This document shows, piece after piece, positions 8,009 to 15,263 of a stretch of DNA of 19,677 nt. A model generated the notes under the pieces. It was not told the origin of the DNA. It searched no databases and was given only the letters and a program-made list of their open reading frames with translations. The DNA lies in the NCBI GenBank assembly GCA_036660495.1, contig JAVXAN010000017.1, positions 1 through 19,677 on the forward strand. The letters run 5' to 3'. The position numbers and the translations under genes are program-made. Position 1 is the stretch's first letter; every line of letters begins with the position of its first letter. This stretch comes from JAVXAN01 sp036660495. GTDB lineage: Bacteria; Bacillota_I; Bacilli_A; RF39; UBA660.

Positions 8009-8881
8009 ATGCTTGAAAAAAAAGATGTTCTATTTTTATATTGCTTAATTAGTATTGAACTATTAATATTATCACATTCAGAAATTGCTGTAAATTCAGT
8101 AATTAATAGTATTAATATTTTTAAAATTAGTGTTTTACCAGCTTTATTTCCGACAATGTTAATAGCAAGCTTATTAATAAAAAATAACGTTTGTCTTTTA
8201 ATTCCAAACTTTATTTGTACTTTTTTTAAAAAAACATTTAATTTTAATAAAGCCTGTACTTCTATTTTTATATTATCAATGATATCAGGTTCTCCAAGTA
8301 ATGCTAAATTTATAGAAGAATACTTAAATAATGGTTTAATTAACGAAAAACAAGCTGAAAGCCTTCTATGTTGTACTCATTTCATTAATCCCCTTTTTGT
8401 TGTTTTTACCGTTGGAATTGGAGTGTTTAATGCTAAAATAATTGGTATTATAATTATAATAATTATGTTTATTTTAAATTTAATAAACGCTTTTATACTT
8501 CGAAAAAACTTTTTATCAAAAGAAAAAGAACAAATTATTTATCAAAAAGAACCATTTATTAAACAATTACAATCATCCATTAATAGTTCTTTTTATACCT
8601 TAGGAATTATTCTAGGAGTTATTATGACCTTTCAAATTATTTCTAGCTTAATAATATCAATATTTAATTTAAATACTTTTTTAAAAATAATATTAATGGG
8701 TACTCTAGAAATAACTGGTGGAATAGTACTATTATCAAAGCTTACTATTAACATTTGGTTAAAGTTTATTATAGCTCTTGCAATGTTAATATTTGGAGGA
8801 TTTTCAATTCACTTACAAACATTCAGTATTTTAAGTAAAAGAAAAATAAGATATAAAAAATATCTTATTCATAGACTATAA
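8009..8881 (+). CDS. ylbJ: YlbJ-like sporulation integral membrane protein
   Basis: Polytopic membrane protein (290 aa) resembling YlbJ, a sporulation protein with Gate-type (nucleoside-recognition-like) domains; in B. subtilis YlbJ is needed for spore cortex formation under sigma-E control. Family signatures seen: VLPALFPTMLIASLLI near residue 42; SGSPSNAKFIEEYL near 95 (the SGYPxGAK motif of YlbJ); the motif with HFINPLFVVFTVG near 120; and near the end GGFSIHLQTFSIL, matching the YlbJ GFSVxAQ motif. About seven hydrophobic segments are visible. ATG start with AAGGAGG upstream. B. subtilis YlbJ is about 408 aa, so this is short, and it ends soon after the last conserved motif. The same frame continues past the TAA as a hydrophobic stretch, so the C-terminus may be truncated. 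Its 3' end also carries the terminator of the converging prepilin operon. Confidence 0.82.
   Translation: MLEKKDVLFLYCLISIELLILSHSEIAVNSVINSINIFKISVLPALFPTMLIASLLIKNNVCLLIPNFICTFFKKTFNFNKACTSIFILSMISGSPSNAKFIEEYLNNGLINEKQAESLLCCTHFINPLFVVFTVGIGVFNAKIIGIIIIIIMFILNLINAFILRKNFLSKEKEQIIYQKEPFIKQLQSSINSSFYTLGIILGVIMTFQIISSLIISIFNLNTFLKIILMGTLEITGGIVLLSKLTINIWLKFIIALAMLIFGGFSIHLQTFSILSKRKIRYKKYLIHRL
8838..8869 (-). terminator. Terminator of the prepilin operon, inside the ylbJ 3' end
   Basis: A perfect 10-bp inverted repeat AATAAGATAT/ATATCTTATT (8845-8854 and 8860-8869) with a 5-base loop is followed, on the minus strand only, by a T-rich tract (TTTCTTTT). It therefore fits a terminator for the minus-strand prepilin genes ending at 8897, although it lies within plus-strand coding sequence. 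Confidence 0.6.
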
Positions 8882-8896
8882 AAGGTTATTGAGGTG

Positions 8897-9325
8897 TTAC
8901 TGGGTTTTTTTTATATTATAAAAAAAGTTAACTGTTTTTTTATTTATTGTAAAAGAACACATTCTATAAGTACCATCCTGATAAGAAGTATTAGCAACAC
9001 ACTTACAATTCTTTACATTATCAAGCTTAAAATTCGGACTTCCTTCTTTTTCCATAATACAGTCTTTCTTTGCGTCTTCTTCTTTTTCTTCGTTAGTTAA
9101 TTTTATTGGGTCTATTAGTAACGGTACACAATATCCTTTCTCTAATCCTGCTTTTAATAGTCTGGTAGCATAAGTTTTAGCAACTGAAAAGTTAGTAGCT
9201 GTCCTTGTTTCTTCATACATTTTTTTAACAATAAGAACCGTTTGATAAAAATAAAAACTTGCTACTGAAACAATTGCAAAACTAATTAGTAATTCAATTA
9301 TTGTTATTCCTTTATTGTTTTTCAT
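8897..9325 (-). CDS. Type IV prepilin-like protein (142 aa), cysteine-rich
   Basis: Class III signal prepilin. The six-residue leader MKNNKG is followed by ITIIELLISFAIV, giving Gly at -1 and Glu at +5 (Glu11), the PilD processing signature, then a hydrophobic helix. The rest is a small C-terminal domain with five cysteines (including CKC near residue 110), likely exported and disulphide-bonded; I cannot assign it to a pilin subtype. Start choice: a TTG at 9340 would add five residues, but the AAAGGG at 9331-9336 sits inside that extension six bases before the ATG at 9325, so the ATG is preferred. It follows the 187-aa prepilin by about 25 nt and shares its transcript. Probably a minor pilin or pseudopilin; no major pilin is in the window. 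Confidence 0.85.
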   Translation of the reverse strand: MKNNKGITIIELLISFAIVSVASFYFYQTVLIVKKMYEETRTATNFSVAKTYATRLLKAGLEKGYCVPLLIDPIKLTNEEKEEDAKKDCIMEKEGSPNFKLDNVKNCKCVANTSYQDGTYRMCSFTINKKTVNFFYNIKKTQ

Positions 9326-9350
9326 TTTTTTCCCTTTCAATCAATTATTG

Positions 9351-9914
9351 TTATTCCCAGTTGCATCCTCGATTAGGATTAGGATTTTCATATTTTATTG
9401 AAGCATATCTTTTTTGCTCACCCTGTTTAAAAACTCCAATTAAACGGTAATCGTATTTATTTGCATCATAATTTTGCATCTTATTTACATATTTTTTTAG
9501 ATTAAGATCCAAATCTGCATTAATTTTGTTAGCAGAGTAACTTGTTAAATAAAGTCCTTCAATGGTAAAGCCAGGTAACCAGCTATTAGTACTCATCCAT
9601 TTTGTTATTTCCATCTCTATACCACTAGCTGGATTACCTTGCAATGGAATATTAATACAATCATTGTTTAATACTTTTGCACCAATGACATCAACACCAT
9701 TACAATCGCTAGAAGTAAACTGATCAATTTCTTTAGAATCTTTTATAGCTAAAAGAGTATATATGTCTTCTATTTGATCATATTTATAAGCCTTATTTTT
9801 AAATGAAGAATATACTTTTGATACGTTAGGGTAAACAAAAGCCATTATGACAGTAACCAGTGCTAATATTACTATTGTTTCAGCTAGAAAAAAACCTTTA
9901 TTATTGCTTTTCAT
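9351..9914 (-). CDS. Type IV prepilin-like protein (187 aa)
   Basis: Prepilin with a seven-residue leader MKSNNKG followed by FFLAETIVILALVTVIMAFV: Gly7 at -1, Phe8 at +1, Glu12 at +5, and a 20-residue hydrophobic helix. The N-terminal GFFLAE pattern is typical of minor pilins and competence pseudopilins of Bacillota. The C-terminal domain contains three cysteines, two near residues 70 and 85 and one in the terminal GCNWE, and is otherwise without a match I can name. ATG start with GGGGA upstream. First gene of a two-gene minus-strand unit, divergent from pilB across 101 bases, so pilus subunit and motor expression could be controlled from one region. Confidence 0.87.
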   Translation of the reverse strand: MKSNNKGFFLAETIVILALVTVIMAFVYPNVSKVYSSFKNKAYKYDQIEDIYTLLAIKDSKEIDQFTSSDCNGVDVIGAKVLNNDCINIPLQGNPASGIEMEITKWMSTNSWLPGFTIEGLYLTSYSANKINADLDLNLKKYVNKMQNYDANKYDYRLIGVFKQGEQKRYASIKYENPNPNRGCNWE

Positions 9915-9935
9915 AAATATTCCCCATTCTTTTAT

Positions 9936-9999
9936 TGCTATATTAACAATATTATTATATAATATATTTATAATAAAATCTAGGGGTAAAGATAAAATA
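9936..9999. promoter_or_regulatory. AT-rich divergent promoter region between prepilin genes and pilB
   Basis: This intergenic stretch holds TATAAT hexamers on both strands: 9958-9963 and 9969-9974 reading plus, and 9954-9959 reading minus within the self-complementary ATTATATAAT. A TTAACA at 9943-9948 resembles a plus -35 but is 20 bases from the better -10. No clear -35 is seen on the minus side. Promoter assignment is by position and composition only. Confidence 0.35.
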
Positions 10000-10015
10000 A
10001 TTATGGGGTGATACA

Positions 10016-11404
10016 GTGCTTAAAAAAATAGACTTTACTAAACTACCAATAACGGAGATAGTAAGCGAAATAATATATACTGCTGCTGAGGCTGGTGCAA
10101 GTGATATTCACTTTGATCCATCTGAAGATGATATTAAGGTTCGTTTTAGAATTGATGGGGTTTTAATTGATTATGCTATTATTCCAGAAAACATTAGAAA
10201 AAACTTAGTTGCAAGACTAAAGATTATTTCTGGTATGGATATAACTGAATCAAGGTTACCCCAAGATGGTTCTATTAAAACAATGATTAAAGATATTAAC
10301 TTAGATATGCGTGTTTCTTCTCTTCCAACTAATGAAGGTGAAAAAATAGTTATTCGTATTTTAGATTATACAGCTAGTTTAAAAGGACTTGAGAGTTTAG
10401 GCTTTAGTCCTAGTAATTATCAAAAAATGAAAAGATTAATTGCATTGCCAAACGGGATTATATTAGTTACAGGAGCAACTGGAAGTGGTAAATCTACTAC
10501 AGTATACTCTGTTTTACAAATACTTAACTCTGAAAAAGTTAATTTAGTTACAGTAGAAGATCCAGTTGAAATGAGTATTGAAGGAATAAACCAAATTCAA
10601 GTTAATAGTGAAATTGGTCTTACCTTTGCAAACGTGCTTAGATCTATTTTACGTCAAGACCCGGATATTATCATGATTGGTGAAATACGTGATGATGAAA
10701 CGGCTAAAATTGCGGTTAGAGCATCTATTACCGGACACTTAGTACTATCTACCATTCATACTAACAACGCTCTAAATACAATTGAACGTTTAACTGATAT
10801 GGATGTTGAGAGATATCTATTAGCTAGTTCTTTAAACGGAATTGTTTCTCAAAAACTTGCAAGAAAAATTTGTCCGCATTGTATGAAAAAAAGACCAGCT
10901 ATTGATTATGAAAAAAAACTAATTAAAGAAAACTTAGGAGTAGACATTACTGAGTTATCTTACGCTCAAGGATGTGATGAATGTGTTGGAGGGTATAAAG
11001 GACGTATTGCTATTCACGAAGTATTAGTAATAACTCAAGAAATTCGTGATGCAATTGCTAATGGAATGCCTAAAGATGAACTTAGACCTTTAGTTTATAC
11101 TAAAAACACTACTACTCTTTTACAAGATGGATTGCAAAAAGTTTTACAGAACATAACAACAATTGAGGAAATTTTAAGAATTGTAGAACTTGATGATAAA
11201 AATAGTGAAATAGTTAAGGTTTTAGATAAAACTCAAATTAACGCTACCCAAACAAAATCATCTGATAGCACAGTTGAATTAAAAACCCCTCCGGTTACAA
11301 CTAATTCACCTACTACATTTAATAATAATGAAGTTTCACCTCCCCCACTAGTTATAAATCCAATAACTAAAACAAATACTGATGAAGAATTTATGGATAT
11401 ATAA
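10016..11404 (+). CDS. pilB: Type IV pilus / pseudopilus assembly ATPase (PilB/GspE family)
   Basis: Hexameric cytoplasmic motor that powers pilin polymerisation (462 aa). Seen here: an ASDIHFDP motif at residues 28-35 opening the N2 domain; Walker A GATGSGKST at 153-161; the Asp box VEDPVE; Walker B RQDPDIIMIGEIRD; the His box TGHLVLSTIHTN; and a zinc-binding CX2C-X30-CX2C (Cys286, 289, 320, 323), a mark of PilB/GspE. It starts almost directly at N2, so it lacks the extra N1 domain of many PilBs. After about residue 403 comes a roughly 60-residue Thr/Pro/Asn-rich tail unlike the family core. The start is GTG with GGGGTG five bases upstream. It converges on pilD, sharing a bidirectional terminator. 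ComGA is the alternative name in naturally competent Bacilli, but it is shorter. Confidence 0.93.
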   Translation: MLKKIDFTKLPITEIVSEIIYTAAEAGASDIHFDPSEDDIKVRFRIDGVLIDYAIIPENIRKNLVARLKIISGMDITESRLPQDGSIKTMIKDINLDMRVSSLPTNEGEKIVIRILDYTASLKGLESLGFSPSNYQKMKRLIALPNGIILVTGATGSGKSTTVYSVLQILNSEKVNLVTVEDPVEMSIEGINQIQVNSEIGLTFANVLRSILRQDPDIIMIGEIRDDETAKIAVRASITGHLVLSTIHTNNALNTIERLTDMDVERYLLASSLNGIVSQKLARKICPHCMKKRPAIDYEKKLIKENLGVDITELSYAQGCDECVGGYKGRIAIHEVLVITQEIRDAIANGMPKDELRPLVYTKNTTTLLQDGLQKVLQNITTIEEILRIVELDDKNSEIVKVLDKTQINATQTKSSDSTVELKTPPVTTNSPTTFNNNEVSPPPLVINPITKTNTDEEFMDI

Positions 11405-11437
11405 AAAGTACTATTTAATAAAAAATAGTACTTTTTT
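11403..11437. terminator. Bidirectional terminator between pilB and pilD
   Basis: A perfect 14-bp inverted repeat (11403-11416 with 11423-11436) has a 6-base loop, with A-tract and T-tract at the two ends. It can stop plus-strand pilB and minus-strand pilC-pilD transcripts and overlaps both stop codons. Confidence 0.88.
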
Positions 11438-12215
11438 AATTTATCATAAGCATAAAAGCGTTTATATCAAACTTAGTTAATAAAATTATAACAGCAGCCA
11501 AAGAAAGATATGGTCCAAACGGAATAACGTTAGTGTTTTTCCTTATTAACATAATTATTGATAAAGGTAAGGCAATGAATGAGGCTATAAATATAACTAG
11601 AATTGATGAAGAAAAACCTAAAACAAAACCAATTAGAAATAAAAGTTTTATATCTCCGCCACCCATACTTTCCTTTTTAAATAAAAAGTCACCCATAACC
11701 TTAAATAAATAAAGCATTGAAAATGAAGCGCTACCTTTTAATAAAGGAATTAAAAGCTCGTTTACTAAAGAAGCATCAGTAATATAAGCATTAATTATAA
11801 ATTCAATTACAAGTAGGATTAAACCTACTATTAAAACTTCATCTGGAATAATAAAATACTTAATATCACTTATTGTAATTATAATAAGAATTGAAATAAA
11901 CGTAATTGCAATGACAAACTCCATACTTAATCCAAAAACAAGGTAAGAAACTAAAAATAAGAATCCCGTTATAAGTTCAAATATAGGATAACAAAAGCTA
12001 ATTTTGTTTTTACAACTTTTACATTTGCCCCTTAGAAAAATAAATGAAAAAACGGGTATTAGTTCATAAAATTTAAGTTTATGATCACAGTTAGGGCAAT
12101 GTGAAGGAGGAAACATTATTGATAAATTATTAGGAACTCGGTACCCTACAACGTTATAAAAGGAACCAAATACGAGTCCAAAAATGAAAATCATTGTTGC
12201 TGTAAACATTTGCAT
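11436..12215 (-). CDS. pilD: Prepilin peptidase / N-methyltransferase (PilD/ComC family)
   Basis: Membrane aspartyl protease that removes the prepilin leader after Gly -1 and methylates the new N-terminus. Seen in 259 aa: a first membrane helix (IFIFGLVFGSFYNVV); the cytoplasmic four-cysteine domain with two CX2C pairs (Cys40/43 and Cys65/68); several membrane helices; and the two catalytic aspartates, in SDIKYFIIPD (Asp117) and in GGGDIK (Asp188). IPFGPYL near residue 231 is also conserved. Both prepilins in the locus carry the expected Gly/Glu+5 substrate signature. ATG start with AGGAGG upstream, overlapping the pilC stop region (8-nt gap), so it is co-transcribed downstream of pilC. Confidence 0.95.
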   Translation of the reverse strand: MQMFTATMIFIFGLVFGSFYNVVGYRVPNNLSIMFPPSHCPNCDHKLKFYELIPVFSFIFLRGKCKSCKNKISFCYPIFELITGFLFLVSYLVFGLSMEFVIAITFISILIIITISDIKYFIIPDEVLIVGLILLVIEFIINAYITDASLVNELLIPLLKGSASFSMLYLFKVMGDFLFKKESMGGGDIKLLFLIGFVLGFSSSILVIFIASFIALPLSIIMLIRKNTNVIPFGPYLSLAAVIILLTKFDINAFMLMIN

Positions 12216-12223
12216 TTTTCCTC

Positions 12224-14140
12224 CTATAAAGCATCATACATACCATACATTGGAATGATTACCGATAATAGTATGCCACCAACTACAACTGCTAGTGAAA
12301 CAATTAAAACTGGCTCTATTAAACTCTTCATCTGATTTATTATTGTACGGTGCTGTTCTTGATAATACTCTGATACTCTTTCCATCATTGGGCCTAAACG
12401 CCCCGTTTTCTCACCAGTTATTAGCATTTGGTAAGCAATGTTAGGAAAAGCCCAGTGATCTTTAAATGCTGATGAAATAGTTTCACCTTTAGCTAGATTT
12501 CTAGCAGTATCAAAGATTAATTTTTTATATATTTCATTTGCTGTTATTTTACTTAATACGTCCATTGAATCAGTAATAAAAACGTTATGGTTAATCAAAT
12601 TTGCAAACGTTTTAGTAAAAATTGTAACTTCGTTATAAATAATAATATTTCCAATTACTGGTAAGTGCATTGCTACTGATTGAACTGACATTCTAAATGA
12701 TTTAATGTTTTTAAACATATAGAAAAACACCAAAAACAATATGGTCAATCCTAAAATTAAATAAACTAAATAATTAGTTAAAAAACTACTTATTCCAACA
12801 ACAAATTTAGTAATAGCTGGAATATCACTACCCATATCAGCATATATCTGAACAAATTGTGGTACTACCCACATTAATATAAACGTTATAACAATAGTAG
12901 CAAAAGAAAATACAATTGCTGGATACATCAATGCTGATAGCATTTGTTTTCTAGTCTTTTCTGACTCGTTATAGTAATCTACCATATCATCTAGGGTTTC
13001 AGGTAAATTACCTGTCATTTCAGCAGTTTTAATCATATTAACTAATAATCTAGGAAAAGCATCTCCTCTTTTTTCTAAAGCCAAACTAAGAACATCACCC
13101 ATTGATAAATCATAATATACTGCTCGCCAAGTCCTTTTTTCATTCATGACTTTTGCTTGTCCTTCTAGTATTTTAACAGCTTCTGCTAAAGCTATACCTG
13201 ATTTTAAATAGGCTGATAGCTGAGTTAAATAAAAAATCAACTTGTTCTTTTTTAATCTAAACTGTCCAATTCCAATGTTAATCGTATTTTTAGCTGGAAA
13301 TATTTCGTATACTTCGTAACCTTCAGTCATTAAAAACGACTGAACATCAACTCTTGATAAAGCTTCTATTTTATTTTTTTCTAAAATACCATCAGGCCTT
13401 TTAGCAAAATATTCAAATAATAATGGTTTTTCAAACCTAGAGGTTTCCTGTTTATCAAATTGTTGTAATAGAATATCCTTTTTAACTTCTAACTCCATTT
13501 GCTTTTGTACGTTAAAAGGTAAGCTATCCCACCATTTTTTCATTTTATATGAAAAGGAGTTAGTAACATCTTTCTTTTTAACTTCTTTTTGTTCTTCCAT
13601 TTCTTCATTAAAAGCTTTTAGTTTTTCTTTTTTTTCTTTTTCAATTTGTTTTTGTTCTTCAATTTTAATTTTTCGAAGTTTTTCGTTTTGTAGTTTTTGT
13701 TGTTCATTAACCCTTTTTTCTACGCTTTTCTTCGTTTTTTCCATTAAAATACCATACTCTTTTTGCTGTTTTAGAGTTCTTTGCTGAACTTTAGCTTTTT
13801 CTTCAGGAGTTTGAACTCTTTTACTATTTTCTACTTTTGGCGTATTTGAAATTAAACCAGAAAAAGAATATGGTGCAACTCCAGCTGCTGCAGGTGTTAT
13901 TCTAACAACAGGGTTGGTTTTTTCTAATGGTGATGCAATAGCACCACTTGCAAGGTTATCCGATCTTTGTTTAGATATCTGTTCATCAATTACTTTTAGT
14001 TTTTCTTTTTGTTCGTCTTTTTTAGGAACAAATAATGAACTTATTCCCTTAACAAAGTATTTTATCACGTAATAAGGTGAGAATAATATTGCAATAACTC
14101 CTTTATAAACAAAAACAAATGGTAAAAGGAATGCTTCCAT
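12224..14140 (-). CDS. pilC: Type IV pilus platform protein (PilC/GspF family) with long N-terminal extension
   Basis: Inner-membrane platform on which PilB drives pilin assembly. The family core is clear: residues about 238-285 match the PilC start (FEYFAKRPDG, IEALSRVDVQSFLMTEGYEV), followed by two T2SSF domains at about 303-425 and 510-630 with three membrane helices, including LIEPVLIVSLAVVVGG. PilC proteins are usually about 400 aa; this one is 638. The extra first 235 residues contain a hydrophobic N-terminus (about 3-37, one or two membrane helices), an Ala/Pro-rich linker (about 60-100) and a highly charged Lys/Glu/Gln coiled-coil region (about 110-190). Start choice: ATG at 14140 with GAGGTGG eight bases upstream; a GTG at 14152 would put that site inside the gene. 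First gene of the pilC-pilD unit. Confidence 0.92.
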   Translation of the reverse strand: MEAFLLPFVFVYKGVIAILFSPYYVIKYFVKGISSLFVPKKDEQKEKLKVIDEQISKQRSDNLASGAIASPLEKTNPVVRITPAAAGVAPYSFSGLISNTPKVENSKRVQTPEEKAKVQQRTLKQQKEYGILMEKTKKSVEKRVNEQQKLQNEKLRKIKIEEQKQIEKEKKEKLKAFNEEMEEQKEVKKKDVTNSFSYKMKKWWDSLPFNVQKQMELEVKKDILLQQFDKQETSRFEKPLLFEYFAKRPDGILEKNKIEALSRVDVQSFLMTEGYEVYEIFPAKNTINIGIGQFRLKKNKLIFYLTQLSAYLKSGIALAEAVKILEGQAKVMNEKRTWRAVYYDLSMGDVLSLALEKRGDAFPRLLVNMIKTAEMTGNLPETLDDMVDYYNESEKTRKQMLSALMYPAIVFSFATIVITFILMWVVPQFVQIYADMGSDIPAITKFVVGISSFLTNYLVYLILGLTILFLVFFYMFKNIKSFRMSVQSVAMHLPVIGNIIIYNEVTIFTKTFANLINHNVFITDSMDVLSKITANEIYKKLIFDTARNLAKGETISSAFKDHWAFPNIAYQMLITGEKTGRLGPMMERVSEYYQEQHRTIINQMKSLIEPVLIVSLAVVVGGILLSVIIPMYGMYDAL

Positions 14141-14169
14141 ATAAGATACCACCTCTCTATTCTAAAAAT

Positions 14170-14178
14170 ATTATAACA
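14170..14178 (-). promoter_or_regulatory. Extended -10 promoter element for pilC-pilD
   Basis: On the minus strand TG-T-TATAAT gives a perfect extended -10, placing the transcript start about 22 nt before the pilC ATG. The -35 region (around 14193-14198) is poor, which extended -10 promoters tolerate. The divergent small gene starts at 14240, so its promoter must lie in the same 99-base gap. Confidence 0.5.
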
Positions 14179-14239
14179 TAGAATTTAAAAAATTAAACCC
14201 TTTATTAAAAAAACATATATTATATTAGAGGTGATAAAA

Positions 14240-14566
14240 ATGTACAACCAAATTCCATACATGATGCCATCAGGTGGAGCATCAACTGGTGCTTCATTAC
14301 TAGGGAAAATAAACTGGGGTTCCATTCTTTCAAACACGCAAAAAACCCTTAATGTTGTTAATCAAGTAATACCATTATACTATCAGGCAAAGCCCGTGTT
14401 AAGCAATTTAAAAACGTTAGGGAAAATAGGAAAAGAATTTAACAAGATAAATACTTCTCAAGCTACTGAAAATAATTCTAATAACATAATTACTAACCTA
14501 GTTAGTAAAAATATTAATACTGAGGATGTTTCTTCAAACACCCCACAACCTAATTTTTTTCTATAA
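14240..14566 (+). CDS. Small YqfQ-like protein (108 aa)
   Basis: Resembles the YqfQ/VrrA-like proteins of Bacilli. It has a Gly/Ser/Pro-containing N-terminus (MMPSGGASTGASLLGKIN), then the family-like helical segment WGSILSNTQKTLNVVNQVIP (residues about 26-45) and PVLSNLKTLGKIGKEF, which recalls the YqfQ pattern of a Gly-rich head, a VQxxL helix and a PxxxNLP-type segment. The tail after about residue 70 is Asn/Ser/Thr-rich and probably disordered. Context supports this: in B. subtilis yqfQ lies a few genes from trmK (yqfN), and here it is the next gene to trmK, converging on it. Start choice: ATG at 14240 with AGAGGTGAT upstream; a GTG at 14231 lies within that site. The molecular function of YqfQ is not established. 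B. subtilis YqfQ is longer. Confidence 0.6.
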   Translation: MYNQIPYMMPSGGASTGASLLGKINWGSILSNTQKTLNVVNQVIPLYYQAKPVLSNLKTLGKIGKEFNKINTSQATENNSNNIITNLVSKNINTEDVSSNTPQPNFFL

Positions 14567-14572
14567 CATTCT

Positions 14573-14604
14573 AAAAAAAGGAAATTCATTAAAGAATTTC
14601 TTTT
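14573..14604. terminator. Bidirectional terminator between the YqfQ-like gene and trmK
   Basis: An 11-bp stem with one G-T wobble (14577-14587 with 14594-14604) and a 6-base loop has an A-tract on the left that reads as a T-run on the minus strand. It overlaps the trmK TAA stop and is only 10 bases from the YqfQ-like stop, so it can serve both genes; it is stronger for the minus strand. Confidence 0.7.
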
Positions 14605-15263
14605 CTTATTTGTCTTATTTTTCTAGCAAACTCAATTTTTTTTAAATGGTTTTTAATTGGAATCCTATTATAAATACTTATCGTAGTATTAAGCAACTCA
14701 TCATAATATTCATAAAAAAGATCATCTTTATGATTTAAAAGCCATGGTCCAAAAAAAATTTCTTTATTTGATAATCTTTTTTTACTTTTAAAAAACTTAA
14801 TTACTGTATATATAATATCATTTTCTTTTACCATACATTCTTTTACAATGCTATAGCCTAACTTCATCATCTTATTACGGACTAAATCAACCCCATTATT
14901 AGACTGAATAATTATCGTATTTGTCAATTTTTCTTTACTATCTTCAAGAATATTAATAATTTTTTGAAAACCAAGCCCTGATATAACAATAGTATTAACC
15001 TTATCATTATCATTTAATACCGTTATGCCATCACCAAGCCTTGTATCAATTACCTTATCAAGATTATAAAAAGAAATGTTTTTAGAAGCTTGTTTTAATG
15101 CACCAATTGTAACATCAGTAGCAATTGCCTTTTCAACCATTTTATTTAAAACTAAGTATATATCTAACAAGGCATGATCACAACCAACATCAATAATACT
15201 AGCATCTTTATCAATTAATTTAGCTACTGCTTCAAGACGTTTCGATATTTTTATGTTAATCAC
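14589..15263 (-). CDS. trmK: tRNA (adenine(22)-N(1))-methyltransferase TrmK
   Basis: SAM-dependent enzyme that methylates N1 of A22 in tRNAs (YqfN/TrmK family; 224 aa). Seen: an N-terminal ISKRLEAVAKLI, then the SAM motif IIDVGCDHALLDIYL at about 23-37, an acidic residue in ATDVTIGALKQA, and LGDGITVL. A Rossmann-like methyltransferase domain fills the first 150 residues and a helical C-terminal region follows, as in the family. The usual Gly-Met-Gly-Gly segment reads SGLGF here. The start is GTG and overlaps the rpoD end by 8 nt, with an AGGAT site inside rpoD, so it is probably translationally coupled. The dnaG-rpoD-trmK order resembles B. subtilis (dnaG-sigA, then cccA, then yqfN). Confidence 0.93.
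   Translation of the reverse strand: MINIKISKRLEAVAKLIDKDASIIDVGCDHALLDIYLVLNKMVEKAIATDVTIGALKQASKNISFYNLDKVIDTRLGDGITVLNDNDKVNTIVISGLGFQKIINILEDSKEKLTNTIIIQSNNGVDLVRNKMMKLGYSIVKECMVKENDIIYTVIKFFKSKKRLSNKEIFFGPWLLNHKDDLFYEYYDELLNTTISIYNRIPIKNHLKKIEFARKIRQIRKEIL

Noticed and set aside
8894..9100. Plus-strand open frame overlapping the 142-aa prepilin gene
   Set aside because: It lacks an RBS, is antisense to a gene with a clear prepilin signature, and begins in the frame continuing from ylbJ. It is discussed only as a possible lost ylbJ C-terminus, not as a separate gene.
9326..9340. TTG start for the 142-aa prepilin (five extra residues)
   Set aside because: The AAAGGG that would be the RBS lies within those codons, at the right distance from the ATG at 9325, and the ATG gives a normal short prepilin leader.
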